Shown: positions 42,819-51,796 of the stretch, in pieces
How positions within the stretch are numbered: position 1 is the first letter of the stretch
Layout of the letters: each line of letters opens with the position of its first letter
Source: Chloroflexota bacterium
Lineage (GTDB): Bacteria > Chloroflexota > Anaerolineae > Anaerolineales > Anaerolineaceae
Length of the DNA stretch: 64,000 nt
Direction of reading: 5' to 3'
Assembly: GCA_012522475.1 (NCBI GenBank)
Contig: JAAYKH010000061.1
Location: forward strand, 55,559 to 119,558
Translations under genes and position numbers: made by a program
The notes under the pieces: generated by a model
Told to the model about the DNA's origin: nothing
Seen by the model: only the letters and a program-made list of their open reading frames with translations
Databases searched by the model: none

Positions 42819-44636
42819 ATGGGTTTCTACTCAGGATTGGCAGCAGAAAAATACGATCGGCAATATTCAGACAAGAAATTGCTGCAACGAATTTTTGAAT
42901 ATTTCAAAAGACAAACGAGCTATTTGTTAATTATTTTTGTTGCGCTCATTGTGAGGGCGATCATTGAAGCAGTTTCTCCTGTGATTGTAGCGCGTGGGCT
43001 CGACCAGGTTTCTCAGCAAGGCGTTACCAATCAATTTATTTTAACGCTATCAGGTATCGTCCTTGCCTTAGGTGTACTGGGCTGGTCTGCGAGCTTCTTA
43101 AGACGCCGTTACGCGGCCAGGACGATTGCTGAACTCATCCGACTGCTCTCAACTGATGCTTTTCAGGCCTCAGTACAGCAAGACCTTTCATTTCATGATA
43201 GTTTTGATTCTGGAAAGATCGTGTCAAGGATCACCTTTGACACCAGAGAGTTTGGGCAGTTGGTGACCATAGCAACAGATGTTCTATCGCAGCTCATTTC
43301 ATCAATCACGCTGCTGGTCATTCTGTTTCGAACTGAGTGGCGCTTATCACTGGCAGTTTTATTATTGGTTCCCATATCAATTTTAATCGTGGTGCGGTAC
43401 CGGCACGCGGCCCGTAAGATTACCCGAGCAGGTATGCGCGCCATGGCTAACGTCAACTCGGCTATTAAGGAAGCCATCAGCGGCATTGCCATTGCGAAAA
43501 ACTTTCGTCAGGAAGAGGCCATCTATGACGAATTTAATGAAGCAAATCAAACCTCATTTGAAGTCAATATCAAACGCGGCTTTGTTCTATCCATCGTATT
43601 TCCCATTTTGCGGATTGTAGGCAGTATTGCCACGGCATTAATGGTGTATTTTGGTGCAATTACAGTTTTGGGTGGTTACATCTCTGCAGGCGCCTGGTAT
43701 TTGTTCCTCTCGACTTTGGAGCAATTTCTTTTCCCTGTTTTCAGCGTGGCCTCGTTCTGGACGAACGTTCAAACGGGTTTGTCAGCTGCTGAAAGGATTT
43801 TCGCCTTGATTGACGCTGAGCATTCTGTTAAGCAAACTGATCACTTCGCGCCGGAACGCATTGAGGGTCATATTGAAATGAAACACCTCTATTTCAAATA
43901 TACGCCTGATGAGCCGGTTTTGAGCGATTTTTCATTGAACATCGAGCCAGGGGAAACTCTGGCCCTGGTTGGACACACCGGCGCAGGGAAAACGTCCATT
44001 GGCCGGTTGATTGCCAGGTTCTATGAATTTCAGGAAGGTGAATTATTAATTGACGGCGTAGATATTCGGAAATATGATCTATCTGCATTAAGAAACCAGA
44101 TGGGAATCGTCTCCCAAGTGCCTTTTTTGTTTGCGGGGACCGTTGAAGACAATATCCGTTACGGTAAGCCAGATTGCCGACGAGAAGAGATGCTCAATAT
44201 TGGAGGGAAAATTGGTGATGGAGAATGGTTAGAAACCTTGCCAAATGGCATTGACACGCAAGTCGGAGAACGTGGTTCACAACTTTCAATGGGGCAACGC
44301 CAGTTGGTCGCTCTGATGCGTGTGTTGGTTCAAAAACCCTCTATTTTTATCCTTGATGAGGCGACGGCCAGTATCGATCCCTTCACTGAAAAACAGATCC
44401 AAGCAGCATTGGATCTCATCCTGGCGAATACCACCAGCATCCTGATCGCTCATCGCCTCTCCACGGTGCGTTCTGCAGATCGCATTCTAGTGATGCGCAT
44501 GGGAGAAATTATCGAAGAAGGTAATCACGAAGCGTTAATGAGCCAAGGCAATCATTATGCGGAGTTGTACAACACCTACTTCCGGCATCAGTCTTTACAG
44601 TACATTGAAGAAGCAGGAAAATATGCGCGGAAATAA
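42819..44636 (+). CDS. ABC exporter half-transporter (subunit with consensus Walker B)
   Basis: 605 residues, same layout as its partner: membrane helices to ~residue 330 (LLIIFVALIVRAIIEAVSPVIVA and others), Walker A GHTGAGKTS, Walker B FILDEATASID with the catalytic Glu, and LIAHRLSTV. Its signature is LSMGQRQ where Gly of LSGGQ is Met. With the partner's Asp Walker B this makes one consensus and one degenerate site, the usual heterodimer design. Its 3' end lies 262 bases before gcvH. Confidence 0.92.
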   Translation: MGFYSGLAAEKYDRQYSDKKLLQRIFEYFKRQTSYLLIIFVALIVRAIIEAVSPVIVARGLDQVSQQGVTNQFILTLSGIVLALGVLGWSASFLRRRYAARTIAELIRLLSTDAFQASVQQDLSFHDSFDSGKIVSRITFDTREFGQLVTIATDVLSQLISSITLLVILFRTEWRLSLAVLLLVPISILIVVRYRHAARKITRAGMRAMANVNSAIKEAISGIAIAKNFRQEEAIYDEFNEANQTSFEVNIKRGFVLSIVFPILRIVGSIATALMVYFGAITVLGGYISAGAWYLFLSTLEQFLFPVFSVASFWTNVQTGLSAAERIFALIDAEHSVKQTDHFAPERIEGHIEMKHLYFKYTPDEPVLSDFSLNIEPGETLALVGHTGAGKTSIGRLIARFYEFQEGELLIDGVDIRKYDLSALRNQMGIVSQVPFLFAGTVEDNIRYGKPDCRREEMLNIGGKIGDGEWLETLPNGIDTQVGERGSQLSMGQRQLVALMRVLVQKPSIFILDEATASIDPFTEKQIQAALDLILANTTSILIAHRLSTVRSADRILVMRMGEIIEEGNHEALMSQGNHYAELYNTYFRHQSLQYIEEAGKYARK

Positions 44637-44897
44637 GATCTAGCCGCGTAACATATAAAATGAATTCAGATTATAATTGGGTCGGTTAATTACGCACATC
44701 ATGATGGCGGTCAGCCAATTAAGCGAAAAGCCATTTTAGTATCTATTGGTATTATGCATCTGCAACATAACAGCCCTAATGAGCCGCTGTTAATGCAAAA
44801 CGCTCAGACTAAACAAAACCTTTGCTGTAAACCGGGCTTTAACAATTTATAAAAAATACGGATCTTTTTGAAAAATAAAACTGTAAAGGAGTAAAAC

Positions 44898-45290
44898 ATG
44901 AAAACCCCCAAAGATTTAAAGTATGCCAAAACTGATGAGTGGATCAAGGTTGAAGGCGAAGAAGCGACTATTGGTATCAGCGACTATGCCCAGGACCAAT
45001 TGTCAGATATTGTCTATGTTGAGATTCTGGTGGAAGAAGGAGATGCAATCGAAAAAGGTGATGAAATTGCCACCATAGAATCTGTAAAAGCCGCTGCCGG
45101 CGTAAATACTTTGGCTTCCGGCACAGTGATCGCTATCAACGAAGCGTTGGATGATGAGCCAGAACAATTAAACAGTGACCCCTATGAGGCAGGCTGGATC
45201 ATCAAGATCAAATTGGACGATGTTGCCCAACTCGATGATTTGCTGTCAGCAGAAGAATACGAAGCCTACAACGAAGAACGCGAGGGCTAA
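44898..45290 (+). CDS. gcvH: Glycine cleavage system H protein
   Basis: A 130-residue lipoyl carrier that shuttles the aminomethyl group. Lipoyl Lys64 sits in ATIESVKAAAGV. KYAKTDEWIKVEGEEATIGISDYAQDQLSDIVYVEI is the usual front part. AAAGGAG precedes the ATG. Its TAA overlaps the gcvPA ATG by one base (TAATG). The 261-base leader shows no glycine riboswitch that I can recognise. Confidence 0.96.
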   Translation: MKTPKDLKYAKTDEWIKVEGEEATIGISDYAQDQLSDIVYVEILVEEGDAIEKGDEIATIESVKAAAGVNTLASGTVIAINEALDDEPEQLNSDPYEAGWIIKIKLDDVAQLDDLLSAEEYEAYNEEREG

Positions 45291-46645
45291 TGTATACACC
45301 TCATAGCCCTCAAGAAATTGAGGAGATGCTGAATGTTATTGGCATAAAATCTGTTGAGGACCTGTTTGAAAAAGTCCCAGCCAAATATCGCTACCCTGAT
45401 CTTGATTTACCGCAAGGTCTCACTGAAATGGAGGTCGCAGCAGAATTAAACGAAATTGCTACTGCCAATGCAAGTTCAGACGAATTCATCTCCTTTTTAG
45501 GCGCTGGCGCCTATAACCATTACATTCCTTCAGTTGTGGATGCGATTCTCAGTCGCGGCGAGTTTTACACAGCCTATACGCCCTACCAGCCTGAGGTATC
45601 TCAGGGGACATTACAGGCCATTTTTGAATACCAATCATTGATGACCGAGCTCACCGGTATGGATATCAGCAATGCATCACATTACGACGGTGCAACAGCC
45701 GCTGCCGAAGCCGCAAACCTCGCATATCACAATTTCCGGGGAAAGCGAAAAAAAGTACTGGTTACCCGCTCTGTGAATCCGGAATATCGAGAGACAATCC
45801 GAACCTACATGTATGGCTTGGGCGATGTTCATGTGCTTGGCGATGACCCGCTTAATGCCCGTGAAGATGAAACAGCAAAACTATTGGAAATGATCAACGC
45901 TGACACCGCGGTTGTCATTGTTCAGTACCCTGATTTCTTCGGTCGTATTACAGACTATACGAAGATTGTTGAAAAAGCTCACGAAGCTGGCGCTTTAGTG
46001 ACCTTTGTCTTTAATCCCACCGCTCTGGGCATCCTTAAACCACCCGGTGCATTTGATGCAGATATCGCAGTGGGAGATGGACAACCCTTAGGTATTCCCC
46101 TCTCCTTTGGCGGGCCATATCTGGGGATCTTTACAGTTAAAGACAAGCTAGTGCGAAAATTGGCGGGAAGATTAGTCGGTGAGACCGTTGATGAAGCCGG
46201 TAATCGTGCCTATGTGTTGACCCTCACTGCACGTGAACAGCACATTCGCCGAGAGAAATCCACCTCGAACATCTGCACCAACCAGGGTCTGATGGCGCTT
46301 GCTGCAGCCGTTTATCTTTCAGTTTTGGGTAAATCTGGCTTCAAACAAGTTGCCAATCTTTGCTATCAAAAAGCTCATTACGCTGCAGAGAAAATTTCTA
46401 AGCTGCCTGGGTTTGAACTGGCCTTCCCTGAAACACCCTTTTTCCACGAATTTGTTATCAAGACGCCTAAACCCGTTGAAGAAATTAATGCCCGCCTTGA
46501 GGATTACTGGATCCTCGGTGGCTATGACCTGAGTCAAACCTATCCAGAGATGAAAAACCAGATGCTTGTTGCTGTTACCGAGAAAGTCTCTCGTGAGGAC
46601 ATCGATGATTTTGTTGCAGCTCTTGAGGAGGTGACCAATGACTGA
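45290..46645 (+). CDS. gcvPA: Glycine dehydrogenase (decarboxylating) subunit 1
   Basis: The N-terminal half of the P protein in split form, 451 residues. FLGAGAYNHYIPSVVDAILSRGEFYTAYTPYQPEVSQGTLQAIFEYQSLMTELTGMDISNASHYDGATAAAEA is the typical P-protein core. It lacks the PLP Lys, which lies in subunit 2. It is coupled to gcvH by a one-base overlap and to gcvPB by eight bases. The gcvT gene is not in the window. Confidence 0.95.
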   Translation: MYTPHSPQEIEEMLNVIGIKSVEDLFEKVPAKYRYPDLDLPQGLTEMEVAAELNEIATANASSDEFISFLGAGAYNHYIPSVVDAILSRGEFYTAYTPYQPEVSQGTLQAIFEYQSLMTELTGMDISNASHYDGATAAAEAANLAYHNFRGKRKKVLVTRSVNPEYRETIRTYMYGLGDVHVLGDDPLNAREDETAKLLEMINADTAVVIVQYPDFFGRITDYTKIVEKAHEAGALVTFVFNPTALGILKPPGAFDADIAVGDGQPLGIPLSFGGPYLGIFTVKDKLVRKLAGRLVGETVDEAGNRAYVLTLTAREQHIRREKSTSNICTNQGLMALAAAVYLSVLGKSGFKQVANLCYQKAHYAAEKISKLPGFELAFPETPFFHEFVIKTPKPVEEINARLEDYWILGGYDLSQTYPEMKNQMLVAVTEKVSREDIDDFVAALEEVTND

Positions 46646-48101
46646 AAAAACGATCTATGAACTTTCGCAGCCTGGTCGTAAGGGTTTTGTATTCCCTGAC
46701 TCTGATGTGCCTGCAGCGCCCCTCCCAAAGGCGTTTGAAAGAGGATCAATCAATTTACCTGAACTATCCGAGTTAGATGTCATCCGGCATTTTACGAACC
46801 TGTCACGATTAAACTATTCGGTGGATGGTGGCTTTTATCCTTTAGGTTCTTGCACGATGAAATACAATCCCAAAATCAACGAAGTCGCTGTCCGACTGCC
46901 GGGTTTTTCTCAAACCCACCCCCTTCAACCGATTACCAGTGTTCAGGGTAACCTTTACCTGATGTACCAACTCCAGGAAATGCTCCAGGAGATTAGCGGA
47001 TTTCACAGGGTTACACTGACGCCGGCTGCTGGTGCTCAGGGCGAACTGGTTGGTGCGCTGATCATAAAGAAATTTCATGAAAGCAATAAAGACACCAAAC
47101 GAGTTAAGATCTTAATTCCCGATTCAGCGCATGGCACTAACCCGGCCACATCAGCTATGAGCGGTTTTGAAGTTGCTCCCCTGCCTTCAGACGCGCGTGG
47201 CAACGTGGATTTAGAAGCTTTGAAACTGCATTGCGATGAAACCCTGGCCGGTTTGATGCTGACAACCCCAAACACGCTGGGGCTGTTTGACGAAAATGTC
47301 ATTGAAGTCATTGAAATGGTCCATAATGCAGGCGGCTTGGTCTACGGTGATGGCGCAAATCTCAATGCGCTTTTAGGCATTGTCCGACCTGGTGACCTTG
47401 GTTTCGATATTATGCATTTCAACCTGCATAAAACCTTTGCAACACCGCACGGTGGTGGTGGGCCAGGATCAGGGCCAGTGGGTGTTTCGGAACGTTTGGC
47501 GAAATTCTTACCCGGACCGATTGCCACGATTGTCGACGAGGGTGATGATGATACCCCGCCCTTCTATGGTTTTTACACGCCGGAGGAATCGATTGGCAGA
47601 ATGAAAGCGTTTTATGGACATTTTGGCGTTGTTGTCAAAGCTTTTACCTATATCGCCATGCATGGCCCAGACGGATTGAGAGATATTGGTGAGAAAGCTG
47701 TCTTGAATGCCAATTATCTGATGGAAAAGGTGAAGGAAGATTATTACCTGCCCTACGATCGCACCTGTATGCACGAATTTGTGGTTGAAGGCACTTGGAA
47801 GGATATTCCCAACGTGCACGCCCTAGACATCAGCAAGCGCTTAATGGATTATGGTTTCCATCCACCCACAAATTATTTCCCACTGGTTGTTCATGAAGCA
47901 TTGATGATTGAACCAACCGAAACCGAATCTAAGCAGACCCTGGATGCATTTGCTGCTGCAATGAAAGCGATCGCCAAGGAAGCACGCGAAGACCCAGGCA
48001 TGCTTAACAAAGCACCCTATACAACGCCTATTCGCCGCTCCGACGAAGTCAAGGCTGCACGTGATCTTGTCTTGTGTTGTTGGACGCCTGATAGTTTTTA
48101 A
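46638..48101 (+). CDS. gcvPB: Glycine dehydrogenase (decarboxylating) subunit 2
   Basis: The PLP-bearing C-terminal half of the P protein, 487 residues. PLP Lys265 lies in MHFNLHKTFATPHGGGGPGSGPVGV, and PDSAHGTNPATSAMSG and YPLGSCTMKYNPK match the family. With subunit 1 it decarboxylates glycine and transfers the aminomethyl group to lipoyl-H. A perfect hairpin follows the stop, closing the operon. Confidence 0.95.
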   Translation: MTEKTIYELSQPGRKGFVFPDSDVPAAPLPKAFERGSINLPELSELDVIRHFTNLSRLNYSVDGGFYPLGSCTMKYNPKINEVAVRLPGFSQTHPLQPITSVQGNLYLMYQLQEMLQEISGFHRVTLTPAAGAQGELVGALIIKKFHESNKDTKRVKILIPDSAHGTNPATSAMSGFEVAPLPSDARGNVDLEALKLHCDETLAGLMLTTPNTLGLFDENVIEVIEMVHNAGGLVYGDGANLNALLGIVRPGDLGFDIMHFNLHKTFATPHGGGGPGSGPVGVSERLAKFLPGPIATIVDEGDDDTPPFYGFYTPEESIGRMKAFYGHFGVVVKAFTYIAMHGPDGLRDIGEKAVLNANYLMEKVKEDYYLPYDRTCMHEFVVEGTWKDIPNVHALDISKRLMDYGFHPPTNYFPLVVHEALMIEPTETESKQTLDAFAAAMKAIAKEAREDPGMLNKAPYTTPIRRSDEVKAARDLVLCCWTPDSF

Positions 48102-48115
48102 TTTTCAATGAATTT

Positions 48116-48150
48116 AAGGCGTTGGGATGAACTTGTCCCAACGCCTTGAT
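48116..48150. terminator. Hairpin between gcvPB and the exonuclease III gene
   Basis: AAGGCGTTGGGA pairs perfectly with TCCCAACGCCTT around an eight-base loop, then GATGTTTTAAT. It closes the gcv operon, and its first bases precede the end of the convergent exonuclease gene. Confidence 0.8.
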
Positions 48151-48153
48151 GTT

Positions 48154-48918
48154 TTAATCCTTAAGCAAGAGGCTGACCGGGCAGTGATCGGACCCCATAA
48201 TATCACTGTGAATTACGACATCCTCCACAACACCCATCAGCGCATCAGAAACCAAGTAATAATCCAATCGCCAGCCGATATCACGTTCACGAGAATTGAA
48301 TCGATAGGTCCACCAAGTATATTTTTCAACCTCGGGATACAACTCGCGATAAGCATCTTTAAAGCCATGAGCTAAATATCGGTCGATCCATTCCCGTTCT
48401 TCTGGTAAAAAGCCCGTGTTCTTTTCATTTTGCTTTGGGTTAGCTAAATCAATTTCCCTGTGTGCTGTATTAAAATCGCCCGTGATGATAATTTTTTCAC
48501 CCTGTGCGTGTAAATCGTCACATATCTCTAAAAGCGTTTCATAAAAATCCAGCTTAAAGGGCACCCGTTTATTTCCCTCACCCCCGTTTGGAAAATAAAT
48601 ATTATAAAGATAAAAATCGGGATATTTAAACCTGATTACGCGACCTTCAACATCAAATCGGTCAATGCCAAGTCCCCTCTCAACGTTGAGTGGTTCATCC
48701 TTGAAAAAAGAGGCGGTACCGCTGTAGCCCTTGCGTTCTGCAGGATGCCAAATTCCCGTATACGGTTCAATAATAGCTTCCTCTTCGCTAATTTGTTCCA
48801 AGTTTGCTTTTATTTCCTGCAAACATAAAATATCGGGGGCTACTTCAGGCAGCCAATCCAAAGCGTTTTTTCTTAGTATTGCTCGATAACCGTTTACATT
48901 CCATGTTGTAATTTTCAC
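48154..48918 (-). CDS. xth: Exodeoxyribonuclease III (AP endonuclease)
   Basis: A 254-residue EEP-fold nuclease of base excision repair. MKITTWNVNGYRAI, ILCLQEIKA (metal Glu), ITGDFNTAHREIDL, WWTYRFNSRERDIGWRLDYYLVSD and SDIMGSDHCPV are the family motifs; the final Asp-His pair is catalytic. It is convergent with gcvPB. Confidence 0.95.
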   Translation of the reverse strand: MKITTWNVNGYRAILRKNALDWLPEVAPDILCLQEIKANLEQISEEEAIIEPYTGIWHPAERKGYSGTASFFKDEPLNVERGLGIDRFDVEGRVIRFKYPDFYLYNIYFPNGGEGNKRVPFKLDFYETLLEICDDLHAQGEKIIITGDFNTAHREIDLANPKQNEKNTGFLPEEREWIDRYLAHGFKDAYRELYPEVEKYTWWTYRFNSRERDIGWRLDYYLVSDALMGVVEDVVIHSDIMGSDHCPVSLLLKD

Positions 48919-49103
48919 AGTAACACCTTTGTTTTCATTGAATTATCTTTATTATTATACCAGCTACAATGATCGGCCATCACCAGCGCCCATCTAGAAG
49001 ACCCGATTAGCAATTGCAGATCTACTTTGGCGGTTGTTGTTTTTCAAAAATGAATACAAGCAGAAGGTTTCCCTTACAATCATGGCTATGGTAAACTTAT
49101 TGC

Positions 49104-50591
49104 TTGAGTTATCAGAAGATTGATCTTACCCTGCCAAAACAGGTTCACCGATTGAACAGGATTCTTGTTTTGAAGAAAAGTTACACACGCCCTCGTAAAA
49201 TAAGAATTGGTCAACTAATTTTGCTCTTGACCGTTATCGTGATGACGATCATCCCTTCGCAGCCCGGGGCTGCACGCGCAACTTATCAGGAAGCAGGGCC
49301 CATTTATATCATCCAGCCTGGCGACACCCTCAACGAGGTCGCCATCCGCTTCGGTATTACTGCTGAAGAGATCATCACTGTCAACGCGCTGGAAAACCCG
49401 AATGCACTAGACGTCGGCCAGAGGATTGTAATCCCGGGTTTAAAGGGGCTCTCTGGCGAGTTAACCTCAGAGATTGTCCCGCTTGGCGCATCCTTAGCAG
49501 GGTTTGCCCGTCAAAACCGTCTGAAACAAAGCGACCTTATCACTTTGAATCGCATAACCAGCCCTTCCGAAATAATCGCTGGTGTTTCATTCATCATCTC
49601 AATTCCTTCTGAACGGGTGCAGTTGACCAATATCCCAATGATGAAGCCGGGATTTTCAGCCCTGGAAACCGCTATTCTTGCAGGTGTCTCCCCCTGGGAA
49701 ATGGTTGCGGATAACCAATTTCTTGGAACTTGGGATGTGTTACCTGGCGATCCCATTTTTGTCAAAGCGTCATCGGACTCTGTTGACGGTGAGGCATCCG
49801 AAAATTTATCTATTTCTGTGAACACGCTTCCCCCGGTGCAAGGGGAAACGATGCAAATAATCATCACAACAAAAACACCGATGGATTTTAGTGGTCGTTT
49901 CAACGGTGATTCGATTCACTTTTTTTCTGACGACGGCAAGGTGTTCTCTGGTTTTTTCGGCGTGCACGCATTGGCAGAGCCAGGCGTATACCCCCTAGAA
50001 ATTCAAGGGGTGGACATTGATGGCAATTCGTTTGAATTCAACCAGCTTGTATTGGTTGCATCTAAATATTACGAAACACAAATGGTCTACGTCGGAGCTG
50101 AATATCTCGATGACGATGTCATTGTTGAGGAAGAAGCTTATATTCATCCAATCGTCCGTCAATTAACCCCAGAGCGACTATGGTCAGGTCAATTTCAATA
50201 CCCTGTTGATGACCCTTGTGTCAACAGTGCTTTTGGGCTTCGCCGGATTTACAACGATGGCCTGTTGTTTTACTACCATACCGGCACTGATTTCGCAGTG
50301 TGTGCACCCAACTTAAATATCTATGCAGTTGCTGCTGGCAAAGTTGTCTTAGCAGAAGAACTTATAGTCCGCGGCAATGCTATCCTGATCGATCATGGTT
50401 GGGGAATTATGTCAGGTTACTGGCACCTTTCAGAATTCAATGTCAGTGTTGGAGACACCGTCCAACCCGGTGATTTATTGGGCCTGATCGGTAACACCGG
50501 ACGCTCTGCCGGGCCTCACTTACATTTTGAAATATTAATTAATGGGACACCGGTCAATTCACAAACCTGGCTTGACCAAACCTTCCCTTGA
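49104..50591 (+). CDS. Secreted LysM/M23 peptidase (DD-endopeptidase-like)
   Basis: Signal-like helix LILLLTVIVMTIIPS, a LysM domain (YIIQPGDTLNEVAIRFGITAEEIITVNAL) near residue 68-110, a weaker second LysM-like stretch (SEIVPLGASLAGFARQNRLKQSDLITLNRI), a beta-rich middle, and a C-terminal M23 domain with HTGTDFAVCAPNL, YWHLS and HLHFEILING, giving the His/Asp/His metal set. It probably cleaves or binds peptidoglycan. The start is uncertain: the track uses TTG 49104, but TTG 49170 has ACAGGA eight bases upstream and would leave a shorter positively charged leader (KKSYTRPRKIRIG). No ATG fits. Confidence 0.87.
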   Translation: MSYQKIDLTLPKQVHRLNRILVLKKSYTRPRKIRIGQLILLLTVIVMTIIPSQPGAARATYQEAGPIYIIQPGDTLNEVAIRFGITAEEIITVNALENPNALDVGQRIVIPGLKGLSGELTSEIVPLGASLAGFARQNRLKQSDLITLNRITSPSEIIAGVSFIISIPSERVQLTNIPMMKPGFSALETAILAGVSPWEMVADNQFLGTWDVLPGDPIFVKASSDSVDGEASENLSISVNTLPPVQGETMQIIITTKTPMDFSGRFNGDSIHFFSDDGKVFSGFFGVHALAEPGVYPLEIQGVDIDGNSFEFNQLVLVASKYYETQMVYVGAEYLDDDVIVEEEAYIHPIVRQLTPERLWSGQFQYPVDDPCVNSAFGLRRIYNDGLLFYYHTGTDFAVCAPNLNIYAVAAGKVVLAEELIVRGNAILIDHGWGIMSGYWHLSEFNVSVGDTVQPGDLLGLIGNTGRSAGPHLHFEILINGTPVNSQTWLDQTFP

Positions 50592-50598
50592 ACTTTTA

Positions 50599-50629
50599 AA
50601 AGAAAACAAGCACCGAACGCAGTGCTTGT
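50599..50629 (-). terminator. Intrinsic terminator of tRNA-Leu(GAG)
   Basis: ACAAGCAC (50606-50613) pairs with GTGCTTGT (50622-50629) around eight bases. Read on the minus strand it is followed by TTTTCTTTT, directly after the tRNA. Confidence 0.75.
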
Positions 50630-50636
50630 AATTGCA

Positions 50637-50718
50637 TGCGCTGGGAGGGAATCGAACCCTCACGCCTTTCGGCACGTGGCCCTCAACCACGCCTGTCTGC
50701 CAGTTCCAGCACCAGCGC
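50637..50718 (-). tRNA. tRNA-Leu, anticodon GAG
   Basis: On the minus strand the acceptor arm GCGCTGG pairs with CCAGCGC and the discriminator base is A. The anticodon stem GTGG/CCAC encloses TTGAGGG with GAG at the anticodon position. A long variable arm (GTGCCGAAAGGCGT) is typical of leucine tRNAs, and the T arm is GAGGGTTCGATTCCCTC. No CCA is encoded. Length 82. Confidence 0.95.
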
Positions 50719-50790
50719 ATGAGCAATGTAATTATATCCTTGCCGATTCAGTTGTCAAGCTGAGCTAATAAGCTTTCAAAGGAGTAAAAA

Positions 50791-51780
50791 ATGACGATTA
50801 TTCTCGATGCAATGGGTAGTGATGAACGTCCAAAACCAGAAATTCAGGCAGCAGTGATTGCATCACAAGCGTTTCAAGAAGATATTATTTTAGTGGGAGA
50901 CAAACAGGTTCTGACTAAAAATTTGGCTGCTACCCAGGGCGACAAGGCGAGAGTGCGCATTGTACACGCACCTGAAGCGCTCGATATGGAAGACCATATC
51001 GCAGATGCCCGTCGTAAAAAGCAAAACAGTATGCGCGTGGGCATGGAATTAATCAGAGAGGGCGTCGGTGATGCGTTCGTGACCGCTGGAAACACTGGCA
51101 TGGCCATGTATTATGCCATTAAAAGTTTTGGAACGATTAAAGGCGTCACACGACCTTGTTTGTGCGCCGTGTTCCCTGTCAGAAATGGGCACGCAGTTAT
51201 CTTGGATATCGGTGCTAATGCAGAATGTCGTCCAGACTTCCTGGTACAGTTCGCAATGATGGGAAAAGTTTATGCTCACTCACTTCTGGGATTACCAAAT
51301 CCCCGGGTTGGCCTTTTATCGAACGGTGAAGAAGAAGGCAAAGGCAATGACCTGGTTCGAGAAACACACCCTCTTTTGAAAAATACTCAGCTTAACTTCA
51401 TTGGCAACGTTGAGGGAAAAGAAGTTTTTGATGGCGCTGTTGATGTCGTCGTTACCGATGGCTTTACAGGGAATATTGTCTTAAAATCAACAGAGGCGGT
51501 GGCAAAATTAATTGTAGACACGCTCAAGGAAGAATTGATGGGTTCTTTCAGGAGCAAAATGGGCGCTCTACTGGCCAAACCAGCCTTTCAAAAATTGCGA
51601 TCCATGCTTGATCCTGCAGAAACCGGCGCGGCGCCACTACTGGGTATTAATGCCTTAGTTTTCGTTGGGCATGGCCGTTCAGATGCGCGTGCGTTGGTCA
51701 GCGCTATCGGTTCGGCAAAACAAGCCGTCGACAATCATTTACTTGATAATTTACGCCAAGAATTTACAAACAACATATAA
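50791..51780 (+). CDS. plsX: Phosphate acyltransferase PlsX
   Basis: Makes acyl-phosphate from acyl-ACP for phospholipid synthesis. TIILDAMGSDERPKPEIQAAV is the hallmark opening, and VTAGNTGMAMYYAIKSFG, ILDIGANAECRPDFLVQFA, LLSNGEEEGKGNDLVRETHPLL and DVVVTDGFTGNIVLKSTEA are conserved. The length of 329 is usual. AAAGGAG precedes the ATG. No plsY, fabD or acpP follows; instead a hypothetical gene starts after 16 bases. Confidence 0.95.
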   Translation: MTIILDAMGSDERPKPEIQAAVIASQAFQEDIILVGDKQVLTKNLAATQGDKARVRIVHAPEALDMEDHIADARRKKQNSMRVGMELIREGVGDAFVTAGNTGMAMYYAIKSFGTIKGVTRPCLCAVFPVRNGHAVILDIGANAECRPDFLVQFAMMGKVYAHSLLGLPNPRVGLLSNGEEEGKGNDLVRETHPLLKNTQLNFIGNVEGKEVFDGAVDVVVTDGFTGNIVLKSTEAVAKLIVDTLKEELMGSFRSKMGALLAKPAFQKLRSMLDPAETGAAPLLGINALVFVGHGRSDARALVSAIGSAKQAVDNHLLDNLRQEFTNNI

Positions 51781-51796
51781 GGAACAATCAATCAAA

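Noticed and set aside
44637-44897. Glycine riboswitch before gcvH
   Set aside because: I could not find the paired aptamer core motifs; the region seems unstructured by eye. A covariance search would decide.
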